Assembly (NCBI GenBank): GCA_009783885.1
Contig: WRCN01000010.1
Location: forward strand, 1 to 62,813
DNA: 62,813 nt
Source of the DNA: Bacteroidales bacterium
GTDB taxonomy: Bacteria; Bacteroidota; Bacteroidia; Bacteroidales; P3
Reading direction: 5' to 3'
In this document: piece after piece, positions 47,351 to 56,478 of the stretch
How the letters are laid out: each line of letters opens with the position of its first letter
Numbering within the stretch: the stretch's first letter is position 1
Program-made: the position numbers and the translations under genes
The notes under the pieces: model-generated
Database searches by the model: none
What the model saw: the letters and a program-made list of their open reading frames with translations, nothing else
What the model was told of the DNA's origin: nothing

Positions 47351-47956
47351 TCACAAGCAAGATTGCACATATTGTCTTAAAATATCAATTGCGACGCGAT
47401 TTTGGCCGCCTTCAGGAATGATGATATTGGCAAAACGTTTGCTTGGTTCGATAAATTGCGAATGCATGAGTTTGACTTTTTGTTCGTAGTGTTCCATCGC
47501 CTCAATGTAGGAACGTCCGCGCTCTTGCGTATCACGTCTCATGATGCGCATTACGCGATCATCCGCCTCAGCATCCACAAATACTTTTATATCTAAACGT
47601 TTCAGAACTTCGGACTGAGTAAAAATCAAAATGCCTTCAACAATGATTACTTTTTGCGGACAAATGGTGGTGGTTTCTTTCAAACGACTTGTTGTAACAT
47701 AGTCGTAGTGCGGCATTTCGATACAATGACCGGTTTTTAATTCATCCAAATGTTTAACTAATAAATCAAATTCGATAGCATCCGGATGGTCAAAATTGAG
47801 AAGTTTGATTTGATCGGATGTCAAATGGCTTGTATCTTTGTAATAGGCGTCTTGCGATACAATAGACACACTTCCTTTCGGAAATTTGTTCATGATTTTT
47901 TTTACGACGGTTGTTTTTCCCGAGCCCGAACCGCCTGCGATGCCGATGATGATCAT
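47351..47956 (-). CDS. udk: Uridine kinase
   Basis: This 201-residue kinase phosphorylates uridine and cytidine in pyrimidine salvage. The P-loop is GIAGGSGSGKTTV (about residues 5-17), followed by VSIVSQDAYYKD, NFDHPDAIEFDLL, HYDYVTTSRL, VIIVEGILIF and the RRDTQERGRS lid. Length and motif order are typical of bacterial Udk. It stands alone, with a repeat palindrome directly upstream. Confidence 0.95.
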   Translation of the reverse strand: MIIIGIAGGSGSGKTTVVKKIMNKFPKGSVSIVSQDAYYKDTSHLTSDQIKLLNFDHPDAIEFDLLVKHLDELKTGHCIEMPHYDYVTTSRLKETTTICPQKVIIVEGILIFTQSEVLKRLDIKVFVDAEADDRVMRIMRRDTQERGRSYIEAMEHYEQKVKLMHSQFIEPSKRFANIIIPEGGQNRVAIDILRQYVQSCL

Positions 47957-47973
47957 AGTGTTTGGTTTTGGTT

Positions 47974-47999
47974 GGGGGCGGGTTAACCCCGCCCCTACA
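47974..47999. repeat. GTAG-type palindrome between udk and the CoA-transferase gene
   Basis: On the minus strand it begins GTAGGGGCGGGGTTAACCCG, a GTAG tetranucleotide followed by a GC-rich hairpin of the same family as those in the RAYT gene. It lies five bases from the end of the next gene. Confidence 0.85.
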
Positions 48000-48004
48000 A
48001 TTGA

Positions 48005-49300
48005 TTATCCTACAAAATGAAAATGTGAACCGTATCGTTCAAATGCTTCTCTATCTAATTGTTCACGATGATCAGGATGTGCGATTGAAATGATTAATTT
48101 AGCGCGTTCTTGCAAGGTTTTTCCGTAGAGATTGACAACGCCGTATTCGGTGGCGAACCAATGCATGTTGCTGCGAGTGGTTACTACGCCTGCGCCTAAA
48201 TTCAAGGTATTGCAAATTTTGCTCACACCTTTGTTTGTTATGGAAGGCATGGCAATAATGGGTTTTCCGCCTTTGCTCATCGAAGCACCACGAATGAAAT
48301 CGACCTGTCCGCCAACGCCTGAAAAATGTTTTGTACCTAATGAATCTGCACAAACCTGTCCGGTAATGTCGACTTGCAATGCAGAGTTGATTGCCGTTAC
48401 TTTCTGGTTTTTGCAAATCACGTTAATATCGTTGGTATAGGCTACATCCTTCATCAATACCGCCGGATTGTCATCAATAAATTCGTACACTTTTTGACTT
48501 CCCATTAAAAATGTAGAAACGATTTTTCCATTATCAATACCTTTTTCCGCGCCGTTAATCACGCCTTTTTCATACAAACTCAACACACCATCAGCAAACA
48601 TTTCGGTGTGAACACCCAAATTTTTATGATTGCCCAATTGCGCCAACACTGCGTTAGGAATTGCGCCAATCCCCATTTGTAGCGTTGCGCCATCTTCGAT
48701 TAAGGCGACTACATTTTTCCCGATTTGCGTTTCGATTTCATCAGGTTCGGCGAAATGTGCTTCAATCAACGGTGTGTTATCTTCACAGAAAATATCTATT
48801 TCCGAAAGTCTGATCATCCCATCGCCAAAGGCTCTTGGCACATTTGGATTAATGACGCCAATCACCGTATCAGCACACTGAACAGCGGCTAACGTCGCAT
48901 CCACGGAAGTGCCCATAGAAACATAGCCATGCTTATCCGGTGGCGAAACTTGTATCATCACCACATTCGGACGACGATAACCTTCGCGAATTAATCGTTG
49001 TGTTTCATGCAAAAATACAGGGATATAATCGGCATAACCGGCTTGCGTATCTTTGCGCACATTGTGTCCAACGAAGAACGAATCCAATTGAAAAATGCCT
49101 TCAAATTCGGCATTCGCATACGACGCATCGCCTTCCGTGTGGAGATGTTGTATGTGAACATTCTTAAACTCCTTGCGGCGTCCGCGTTCGCACATGGCTT
49201 GAATTAATTTTTGCGGAGCAGCGGCGACACTGTGAATATGAATTATGTCGTTAGTTTTAATGACTTTTACTGCATCTTCGGCGGTTACAATTTTTTGCAT
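48005..49300 (-). CDS. Acetyl-CoA hydrolase/transferase-family protein
   Basis: This 431-residue CoA-transferase has the N-terminal AEDAVKVIKTNDIIHIHSVAAAPQKL, the Glu-containing GIGAIPNAVLAQLGNHKNLGVHTEMF (catalytic Glu in HTEMF) and the C-terminal GVGGQVDFIRGASMSKGGKPIIAMPS, with RAKLIISIAHPDHREQL. This is the 4-hydroxybutyrate/acetyl-CoA transferase group. It would exchange CoA between acyl-CoA and a carboxylate such as acetate, which suits a fermentative or amino-acid-degrading lifestyle. Confidence 0.93.
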   Translation of the reverse strand: MQKIVTAEDAVKVIKTNDIIHIHSVAAAPQKLIQAMCERGRRKEFKNVHIQHLHTEGDASYANAEFEGIFQLDSFFVGHNVRKDTQAGYADYIPVFLHETQRLIREGYRRPNVVMIQVSPPDKHGYVSMGTSVDATLAAVQCADTVIGVINPNVPRAFGDGMIRLSEIDIFCEDNTPLIEAHFAEPDEIETQIGKNVVALIEDGATLQMGIGAIPNAVLAQLGNHKNLGVHTEMFADGVLSLYEKGVINGAEKGIDNGKIVSTFLMGSQKVYEFIDDNPAVLMKDVAYTNDINVICKNQKVTAINSALQVDITGQVCADSLGTKHFSGVGGQVDFIRGASMSKGGKPIIAMPSITNKGVSKICNTLNLGAGVVTTRSNMHWFATEYGVVNLYGKTLQERAKLIISIAHPDHREQLDREAFERYGSHFHFVG

Positions 49301-49331
49301 GGCTGTGTTACTTTTTTGTTTCTTTCATAAA

Positions 49332-49359
49332 GCCCGCGTAACTATTGCTACACGGGCTA
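49332..49359 (-). terminator. Hairpin between the lipoprotein and CoA-transferase genes
   Basis: AGCCCG and CGGGCT pair with further GTA/TAC pairing inside, about 25 bases past the stop of the lipoprotein gene. The T-run is short, so termination may be partial. Confidence 0.5.
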
Positions 49360-49384
49360 ATTGTAGTTTGAAAGGAGTCAAATC

Positions 49385-50542
49385 CTATTTTCTTTTCATT
49401 TGCTCTAACATCTCTTTTGTAAGCGCTTTTTTGCCTGTAGATGGCTTGAAAGCACTTGGCACTTGTGAAGAAACAGCCGAACGACCCTTTGCAGTGCTGA
49501 ATTGATGTATGGCTAAAGGACCATAACCATGTATGCCGTTGGCATTGAAAGGACTTGCAATAATAACCCATTCCGTGTTGCTCGCATCAAGTGTCCATGT
49601 GTCAAAATCTTCTCCAAAAAGCGGATCACTGAAAAAAGCCAACACCTGACGAAGGTAGTCTTCATCATGCATATCCTCTTCATAGTCGCTTTTCGTCATT
49701 CTTCCGGCATAGTAGCCAAACGTATTATCATCGGGGGTTACTCTAACCTTTACGGAGGTTGGTGTTATATCAGACGTTTGAATAGTTGCATTGGCAATAG
49801 GCAGTCCGTTGATAAACTGAGGTGAAGTAAACAGGCTTTTAGTAACCGGTTCATAGGGGTTTCCATTCAAGTCGTAAGCAAGCACTACGATATAGTACTC
49901 GTAGTCTGTTTCTCCATTGAGAAACCATTTTTCCGAAGTGGTAGCTGTATGTGTTGATGCCATACCAAACATGGCCATAATTTCCATAAACTCAACCTCG
50001 TTTCCATCTGCAAACATATCTAAAAACTCATAATATACCTCTTTCGAAGCCATTAAACTGAGATATTCTGACACTAAGCTGTTCGGTGTAAAAGTCACAT
50101 CAACAGTCATGGTGGTTAGATCGTCGTATCTAAGTGAAACACGTGGAATTGTCGCATCATTTGTAGTAATATCCAAGCCAGCAACTTTTCCGAGACGACC
50201 ATTTTTATCAACGCCTTGAGCAAAAATCGCATAGGTTGTTTCATCGTAAAGATCGTCAAATGTTGCAGTTACCGAATTATTGCCAGTTACTTTTACCACG
50301 CCTGTCATCGTTCTAATATCAGTAGGTTCAATCCGTGTAAGTGGGTGTGCCATTATCGCATAGTAATATTCAACAGCATTACTACTTGGAGTGATTGTTG
50401 CACTGATACTGGTTTCTGTGGCGGTAGCATTTGTTATCGTCATAACAACAGGATCTTCTTTTTTGTCTTTCTTACATCCGGTAATAAAAACTCCTGTTGC
50501 TAAAAAAGCTAAGCAACTTGTTAATAAAACTAGTTTTTTCAT
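49385..50542 (-). CDS. Hypothetical lipoprotein with fibronectin-like repeats
   Basis: This protein of about 385 residues has a lipoprotein signal ending ITGCKK (Cys near residue 23). Three or four similar beta-rich modules follow, each with a pattern like ITNATATETSISATITPSS...YYYAIM or NATIQTSDITPTSVKVRVTPDD...YYAGRM, resembling fibronectin type III domains. It should be an exported, surface-attached protein; the function is unknown. It lies 45 bases downstream of the tricorn-like protease gene on the same strand and is probably co-transcribed. The start at 50542 gives the lipoprotein signal; an earlier ATG at 50572 would add ten charged residues. Confidence 0.75.
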   Translation of the reverse strand: MKKLVLLTSCLAFLATGVFITGCKKDKKEDPVVMTITNATATETSISATITPSSNAVEYYYAIMAHPLTRIEPTDIRTMTGVVKVTGNNSVTATFDDLYDETTYAIFAQGVDKNGRLGKVAGLDITTNDATIPRVSLRYDDLTTMTVDVTFTPNSLVSEYLSLMASKEVYYEFLDMFADGNEVEFMEIMAMFGMASTHTATTSEKWFLNGETDYEYYIVVLAYDLNGNPYEPVTKSLFTSPQFINGLPIANATIQTSDITPTSVKVRVTPDDNTFGYYAGRMTKSDYEEDMHDEDYLRQVLAFFSDPLFGEDFDTWTLDASNTEWVIIASPFNANGIHGYGPLAIHQFSTAKGRSAVSSQVPSAFKPSTGKKALTKEMLEQMKRK

Positions 50543-50587
50543 TGTTTTTTCCCTTGTACGTGTCGGGCGCAACTTTTTGTTGATTTG

Positions 50588-53500
50588 TTATTTTTTTTGT
50601 TTATTATATTCAAAATTCTTCCATGGATCAACGAATTTATCGGCTTCTTGCAAAAGAAGTTTGACTGCTTCTTCAACTTGCTGGTCGCGGTTGTTCCAAA
50701 GTATGTTGGTTTCGTTTCGTACTTTAACATCCGGTTCTAATTGTACATTTTCCAAAAACTCGCCGTTCCTGTCGATGTAACCGGCGATTGGAATACCGTA
50801 AACCAAACCGTTTTCAGGTAGATTTTCCCACCATACGCTGGTCATAGTTCCTGGAACGGGCATACCCACGAGTTTTCCAATTTCCATTTCTCTGTAAACC
50901 CAAGGCGTGCCGTGTGCATTGGAATAACTCGCTTCGCCTTGCAACATGATGGATGGTTTGAGCCAACGTTTGGTCGGTTGGTCGTTGATTTTTTGTCCAC
51001 GCGGCACTTGCTCTAAATATTTTGTTCCGCTGAGTAAAACTTCTACATCTTCATGCAAACGCCCACCACCATTGAAACGCACATCAATCACTACACCTTC
51101 TTTATCGTTGTAGCGACCCAAAATTTCGGAATAAACCGTGCGATAACTTGCATCATTCATGCCTTGAATATGTGCATAACCGAGCCTTCCGTTAGATAAT
51201 TTTTCTACGCGATCGCGTTGGGCTTGCACCCAACGGTTGTAGAGCAGAGAATTTTCGTTGGCAATTGGTCTGATTCTTTCGGTATATTCCGTGTTTCCAT
51301 CTCTGAAAGTAAGCATAGTTTCTACGCCGACTTGTCCGTTTAACATTGCAAAAAAGTCTGTGTTTTCAAGGATTTCAGCGCCATTGATTTTGGTGAGATA
51401 ATGTCCGGCTTTGACTTTGGTTCTTGCGTTGTCGAAGGGGCCATTGGCAATGACTTCTTCGATTTTAATACCTTTTTCAGGTTTTGTTAAATCAAACAAC
51501 AATCCTAATTTAGCGGTTGGTACATTTGTTCCGAACGCTCCACGGAAACTCGAACCGGTGTGCGAAGCGTTGAGTTCGCCCAAATATTCGCTCAACAATT
51601 CCGAGAAATCCCAGTAATTATTGATGTATGGTAAGAATTTTTCATAGTCTTTATAGAGGCCGTCCCAATCCACGTTATGAAGATCCACGCGATAGAATTT
51701 TTCCGAAACTGTGCGCCAAACATGATTAAACATGCTTTCACGCCTAGCATAATCGTCCGATTCAACTTGCGCTCTATACGTAACATTTTTACGTGTTTTG
51801 GTGTTTTTTACATCTAAAGTAAAAACGGTGCCACCTGCAAAAACCATAAGTTTTTCACCTTTGGCATCAATTTCAAGACTGGCATTTTGCACGCCTAATT
51901 TTTCCACTAACCTCGTTTCATTGGCCTTGAAATCGCGCATCCAAAGGTCGAAACCTTTTTCCACGTTTACCAAATAAAATAATTTTTCACCATCTGGAGT
52001 TAACACAAATCCGCCTAAGTTACTAGAATGAATGGTCAAACGTTCAATTCGGTTCTCCATGTGTCTCAATTCAAATTCTAGAGATTTCGACGTTGTATCT
52101 TTTTTCCCACCGATAAGTTTTTGGCGTTCTTTGTCTAATTCTATATCTTCTTTGCTCATTTTAAATCTGTCGAGAGCTTCCTGATTTGTAAAAATTCCGA
52201 ATACATCGTTTTGCGAGCCCCACGAAGCATGTGAACGCATGCCGAAACGATCGCTTGCAAACAAAATCACATTGCCGTTCATGGCAAATTTGGGAGCATT
52301 CTCTATATAGCCACTATACGTAAGATTGGTAATTTCTCCACCTTGCGCCGACACCAAACCGATATCAACATAAGGATGACGAATCGCGCCCATAAACGTC
52401 AACACCAGCCACTCACTGTCTGGCGACCAAGCGAAGGATTGATCACCATCAGCATACGACCAGTTTCGACTTCCATCTGTGATTTGACGGATTTGTTTTG
52501 TATTCACATCTATCGCATGGATTTTTGTGCGATCACGCAAAAAGGCGATTTCTTTACCATTTGGAGAAAATACAGGTTGGAAATCTTCGTGTTTACTATC
52601 GTTCACCAAAATTTCCTCAACAATGTTGTCGGAACTGAAAAAGTACGGTTCATTTTTCGCCATATTTTTTGCAACGCAAACGACCCAACTGCCATCGCGA
52701 CTTGCAGCATAGGCAAGGCTTCTGCCATCAGGCGACCAACTCAAACTACGTTCAACCCCGGGTGTGTTGGTGATGCGTTTAGTTGTCCCAAATTCCACGG
52801 AAGTCACATAAACATCACCGCGAACAATAAGTGCAACTTCTTTTCCATTCGGTGAGAATGTTGCTTCTGTTGCGCCTGTGGTGAGGGTTTGCAACGTTAT
52901 CGGATTTTCGTGGTCGCGGAAAATATCGACTTTGACTTGTTTGGGTTGTCCGTCTTTTGGCAATACGTAAAGTTTTCCATCAAAGGTATAGCAAAGTGTT
53001 TCGTTATCGCTGATTGAGAGAAAACGAACGGGGTGACGCTCGTAGTTCGTCACTGCATTAACTCCTACCATTCTTTTTTCTTCATCTGCTGTAAATTTCC
53101 AAATGTTGAAAGAACCCGCGCGTTCACTCAAAAAATAAGTGGTTTTACCATCTTTACTCAACACAGGATTACGACTATCTGCTTTTTCATCAGTAATGGG
53201 CATAAATTCTCCGGTTGCAAAATCGTATCGCCAAACATCGCGAGCCACCGATGAAGTCTGGTGTTTGCGCCATTCGTTTTCTTGACCTGTGATACCTTCA
53301 TACACCAAAAATTTTCCATCGTTACTCATTACAACATTGTTCATCGCGTTTGGCAAAACCAGAACCGAACGTCCGCCTTGTGCCGAAACTTTAAACAATT
53401 GCGTTGCCCAACCTGCCGGAAATTGCGCGTAAGACGCAGGGTGCTGAATGTTTGCCGTGAAATAAACCTCTTTACCATCATGCGAAAATCCTTGCAATCT

Positions 53501-53827
53501 TTCGTTTGCCGAATTGGTCGTTAATCGTGTTGGGGAACCGCCTTCGGAAGGCATGATGAACACATCTTGATTACCGTGACGATTGGAGTTGAAGGCAATT
53601 TGTTTGCCATCGGGCGACCATTTGGGATTGTAGTTGTAAGCAGGATGTGTGGTTAATTGTATGGCTCGACCGCCGTCAACACTCACCTTGTAAATGTCGC
53701 CTTTGTACATAAAAGCGATTTCCTTGCCATCGGGCGAAATGCTCGGATAGCGAATCCAAGACACATCGGTTTGTGAAAAGCCCAAATATGAGAGGGCAAG
53801 CAGAACGAAAAAGAAGATTTTTTTCAT
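50588..53827 (-). CDS. Tricorn-like S41 peptidase
   Basis: This 1079-residue exported protease has a signal peptide (MKKIFFFVLLALSYLGFSQ). Two beta-propeller regions of PD40 repeats (about residues 25-300 and 310-650, with repeated SPDGKEIAF/SPNGKEIAF), a linker, a core domain with the catalytic His in LNASHTG, a PDZ domain (about 790-860) and an S41 domain (with the nucleophile Ser in GEASYSNAHG and a Glu near FLENVQLEPDV) follow the tricorn order. Such periplasmic proteases degrade peptides. A TATCTTTG promoter lies 22 bases upstream. Confidence 0.92.
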   Translation of the reverse strand: MKKIFFFVLLALSYLGFSQTDVSWIRYPSISPDGKEIAFMYKGDIYKVSVDGGRAIQLTTHPAYNYNPKWSPDGKQIAFNSNRHGNQDVFIMPSEGGSPTRLTTNSANERLQGFSHDGKEVYFTANIQHPASYAQFPAGWATQLFKVSAQGGRSVLVLPNAMNNVVMSNDGKFLVYEGITGQENEWRKHQTSSVARDVWRYDFATGEFMPITDEKADSRNPVLSKDGKTTYFLSERAGSFNIWKFTADEEKRMVGVNAVTNYERHPVRFLSISDNETLCYTFDGKLYVLPKDGQPKQVKVDIFRDHENPITLQTLTTGATEATFSPNGKEVALIVRGDVYVTSVEFGTTKRITNTPGVERSLSWSPDGRSLAYAASRDGSWVVCVAKNMAKNEPYFFSSDNIVEEILVNDSKHEDFQPVFSPNGKEIAFLRDRTKIHAIDVNTKQIRQITDGSRNWSYADGDQSFAWSPDSEWLVLTFMGAIRHPYVDIGLVSAQGGEITNLTYSGYIENAPKFAMNGNVILFASDRFGMRSHASWGSQNDVFGIFTNQEALDRFKMSKEDIELDKERQKLIGGKKDTTSKSLEFELRHMENRIERLTIHSSNLGGFVLTPDGEKLFYLVNVEKGFDLWMRDFKANETRLVEKLGVQNASLEIDAKGEKLMVFAGGTVFTLDVKNTKTRKNVTYRAQVESDDYARRESMFNHVWRTVSEKFYRVDLHNVDWDGLYKDYEKFLPYINNYWDFSELLSEYLGELNASHTGSSFRGAFGTNVPTAKLGLLFDLTKPEKGIKIEEVIANGPFDNARTKVKAGHYLTKINGAEILENTDFFAMLNGQVGVETMLTFRDGNTEYTERIRPIANENSLLYNRWVQAQRDRVEKLSNGRLGYAHIQGMNDASYRTVYSEILGRYNDKEGVVIDVRFNGGGRLHEDVEVLLSGTKYLEQVPRGQKINDQPTKRWLKPSIMLQGEASYSNAHGTPWVYREMEIGKLVGMPVPGTMTSVWWENLPENGLVYGIPIAGYIDRNGEFLENVQLEPDVKVRNETNILWNNRDQQVEEAVKLLLQEADKFVDPWKNFEYNKQKK

Positions 53828-53848
53828 GGTATACTATTTTATTTTCGG

Positions 53849-53856
53849 CAAAGATA
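53849..53856 (-). promoter_or_regulatory. Promoter -7 element for the tricorn-like gene
   Basis: CAAAGATA on the top strand reads TATCTTTG on the minus strand, 22 bases before the start at 53827. Confidence 0.65.
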
Positions 53857-53880
53857 CGAAAAAAATTTGAAATAGTACAC

Positions 53881-54017
53881 AGATTCCTCGCTTCGCTCGG
53901 AATGACAACTTATAATACATGTGGATAAAAGGAAAGCAGCGGTGGCATAGCCACCGCTGCTTTTCGTCCCCTCCCTCCAAAATTACGACGCGTCATTCCG
54001 AGCAACGCGAGGAATCT
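53881..54017. repeat. Composite element: two hairpin units flanking a central palindrome
   Basis: A unit with stem ATTCC/GGAAT at 53881-53907 and an inverted one at 53991-54017 enclose a perfect palindrome at 53933-53964 (arms AAAGCAGCGGTGGC and complement). It occupies nearly the whole gap between two minus-strand genes. The central palindrome could also stop transcription. Confidence 0.82.
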
Positions 54018-54022
54018 ACCGG

Positions 54023-54790
54023 CTACCGTTTTTCAAGCCTTGAACTGCCTGAAATATTACTATAAATAATCGTAGGATTTCCATCGTAACGCAATACACT
54101 TGAACCCGATAATGTGGCCGAAAGCGTATTCAATACCGTATATTCGGCTTTGCTCGCACCCGAAAGTTTAGCATCTAAGTCTTCGCAAACCATACCGAAG
54201 CCGTAGGCTTGAGATGCACCCGACAAGGTTATATCAAGCATTTCGCATTGTCCTGATAAATTCATTTTTGAGGCACCGCTAAGCACTGCGGAAATATGGT
54301 TTGCCTCAATTCGTCCTTCGCCATGAACGCGAAGTTCTGACGCACCTCTCAAATGAATTCTTAAATTATCGGAAATCACTACACCATTAATGTGGGCAGT
54401 ACTTGCTCCGTGAAGTCCTACATCTCGCAAATTTTTCACAAATAAAGAAATCGTAAGATTAGGTTTGCGATGCATAAACGATACCTTATCATACATAAGA
54501 TTTATAGTACCTCCGTTTATACTCGTCCAATGGATATGCGGAAACACGTTGCTGTTCACAGTTATTTCTATTTTGTCCTCATCATCTTCGTTTTCCAAAA
54601 TGTAAATATACAAATTGCAGTCCATATCGAAAATGTCTATTCCTGTTATGGTTACCGGACGTTGTAGCCATTCCGATAGTGGCAGCGTATGCGTAACTAA
54701 CATATCCGACGGATAAATGCGTTCGTGTTTTTGACATGATGTGAGTAGGAGGATTAGGGCTATGAGTGTTGTGTAAATTATATTTTTCAT
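54023..54790 (-). CDS. Lipoprotein with head GIN domain (DUF2807)
   Basis: This 255-residue protein has a lipoprotein signal with lipobox LTSC (Cys near residue 19). The rest is a DUF2807 right-handed beta-helix with repeated GAS turns: HGASTAHINGV, LRGASELRVHG, LSGASKMNLSG, LSGASQAYGFG, LSGASKAEYTV and SGSSRLEKR. These proteins are surface or periplasmic, often adhesin-like or sugar-binding; the function is unknown. It lies between two composite repeat elements and has no clear promoter. Confidence 0.87.
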   Translation of the reverse strand: MKNIIYTTLIALILLLTSCQKHERIYPSDMLVTHTLPLSEWLQRPVTITGIDIFDMDCNLYIYILENEDDEDKIEITVNSNVFPHIHWTSINGGTINLMYDKVSFMHRKPNLTISLFVKNLRDVGLHGASTAHINGVVISDNLRIHLRGASELRVHGEGRIEANHISAVLSGASKMNLSGQCEMLDITLSGASQAYGFGMVCEDLDAKLSGASKAEYTVLNTLSATLSGSSVLRYDGNPTIIYSNISGSSRLEKR

Positions 54791-54830
54791 GATATTGGTT
54801 TTTTGTTGTTATTTTGTATTATTGCAAAGG

Positions 54831-54998
54831 GATTCCTCGACTTCGCATACTTCGTATGCTTCGCTCAGAATGACGACTATCGTTTTTGGAGGGGGGAGAA
54901 ATGGAGCGGCGGCATACCGCCGCTCCATTTCTCCCTTCCTATGCACAACACACCGTCATGTCGAGCGAAGCGAAGCGGAGTCGAGACATCTCCCTGCT
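54831..54998. repeat. Composite element: two hairpin units flanking a 42-bp central palindrome
   Basis: The left unit has stem ATTCC/AGAAT (one mismatch) with a small hairpin inserted in its loop (GCATACTTCGTATGC). The central palindrome is at 54894-54935 (arms GGGAGAAATGGAGCGGCGGC and complement). The right unit at 54955-54990 has stem ATGTC/GACAT. Order and spacers (TTTCTCC after the palindrome) match the element at 59594-59773, but the central palindrome differs. Confidence 0.85.
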
Positions 54999-55023
54999 GT
55001 ATATGTACTGTTTTTTCATTTTT

Positions 55024-56478
55024 TTATAATTTGATAGACAATCCCACATCCAAACTCACATCGTTACCAAACCAGCCTCCTCTGCTCCAACCACCATTCA
55101 TGTAAGTGCGTTTTTGATACCGCCAGATATTCCAACTCGGCACGATTTTTATCCCGACTTTATCGCCCCAATAATACACCAAACCTGTGCTAAGTGTAGT
55201 CCAATTATCGGTGCCCATATCTCGTAATGGGTTCTTGAAAATCGGCTGGTCTGAGAATATGGAAAAACTTCGATACAACGAGGTTTGCAAATGCAAATTA
55301 TTCCACAAACGTGTATGGTTTCCAACACCAATTCGAAAATCCATATTAAATGTTTTCGGACTAATAAAAGCCACATCAATATCCGTTCCAACAGCCATTA
55401 CAGCGTGAAGTTTTCGGCCTCCCATGCGATAACTCAAAAATGTGGTGTGATAGGTCGACTGAATCACTTCCAATTCATGGAAACGATCATGTTTCAGAAA
55501 ATTAAACAAACCGATGGATACACCTTTCTCTATCGAATCCACTTTGTTGATGAGTCCGATTTGCACGCCATGCAAGGTTTTCGTTTCGTTATACAAACCT
55601 ATTTGAATACCTCGAACACGTTCCGCACGATTGTAAATTCCTGAAAGTTGCATACCTTCAACCGTTGTGGCTTCGTTTGCAATTCCTGCATTTTGAATAC
55701 CTACAACTGTGTCCGCCACGTTGTAAATTCCAGCCAATTGTATACCTTCAAATTTTTCAGCAACATTCACAATACCACTTGTTTGAATACCTCGAACATC
55801 GGCGGAGTGGTTGTATATTCCTGCAACTTGAATACCTTTGACATCTTTTGTAAAATTAGAAATTCCACCAACTTGAATACCTTCAACATGTTCGGTAATA
55901 TTTATAATTCCTCCAACTTGAACGCCACGCATTGTACCGCTCACTTGGTTATAAATTCCGCCAACTTGAACGCCGTTAATCCCGCCAACCGCGCCCGTTA
56001 GCGCACTAAACGCAAAATTGAAAACATAATCTTCGGAATTCACGCCAAAAAGTCCCGCAGGATACGCAAAACTCAGATAAATCGGCGACGTTTGTTTGGG
56101 TGTAGACACGCTATCAATTTCGACGATTTGCGTGACGACGGTGTCCTTAATAATGATGGTTTCCGGTGGCTGTGCCATACTCGGCACAATGCCTGAAACT
56201 GCGGCCATGGTTCCAACTCCAATGTTTCGAATAAGTCGGTTGGCTGATGTTCTTAAATTTCTCATAGTAGATGATTGTTTTGTTTGTTCATCTATAATGA
56301 TGCTATCTTTGAAAATGGTTGCAGTTGGTTCGTCAAAAAAATTTGTTGGCGCCGGTGCAGGACGTTTAACAGTTATACGAATGGTGTCGTAAATAAAAAT
56401 TGTGTCGCGCTTGGCTTGCGCAAAAAGGCTTGTTCCGATGAAAAGCCAAATGATGGTCAAAACATATTTAGTCTTCAT
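55024..56478 (-). CDS. LA_2272-type surface repeat protein
   Basis: This protein of about 484 residues has a signal peptide (MKTKYVLTIIWLFIGTSLFAQA), a Pro/Thr-rich spacer with a possible membrane stretch (about residues 85-105), then about ten tandem 15-residue repeats (about 155-320) of the form GIQVGGISNFTKDVK, followed by a beta-rich C-terminal domain that may be an outer-membrane barrel (ending VSLDVGLSIKL). The repeats should form an extended beta-solenoid. Surface exposure is likely. The gene overlaps the 3' end of a fused ECF sigma factor gene by 11 bases, implying co-expression and probably control by that sigma factor. The start at 56478 was preferred for its signal peptide. Confidence 0.8.
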   Translation of the reverse strand: MKTKYVLTIIWLFIGTSLFAQAKRDTIFIYDTIRITVKRPAPAPTNFFDEPTATIFKDSIIIDEQTKQSSTMRNLRTSANRLIRNIGVGTMAAVSGIVPSMAQPPETIIIKDTVVTQIVEIDSVSTPKQTSPIYLSFAYPAGLFGVNSEDYVFNFAFSALTGAVGGINGVQVGGIYNQVSGTMRGVQVGGIINITEHVEGIQVGGISNFTKDVKGIQVAGIYNHSADVRGIQTSGIVNVAEKFEGIQLAGIYNVADTVVGIQNAGIANEATTVEGMQLSGIYNRAERVRGIQIGLYNETKTLHGVQIGLINKVDSIEKGVSIGLFNFLKHDRFHELEVIQSTYHTTFLSYRMGGRKLHAVMAVGTDIDVAFISPKTFNMDFRIGVGNHTRLWNNLHLQTSLYRSFSIFSDQPIFKNPLRDMGTDNWTTLSTGLVYYWGDKVGIKIVPSWNIWRYQKRTYMNGGWSRGGWFGNDVSLDVGLSIKL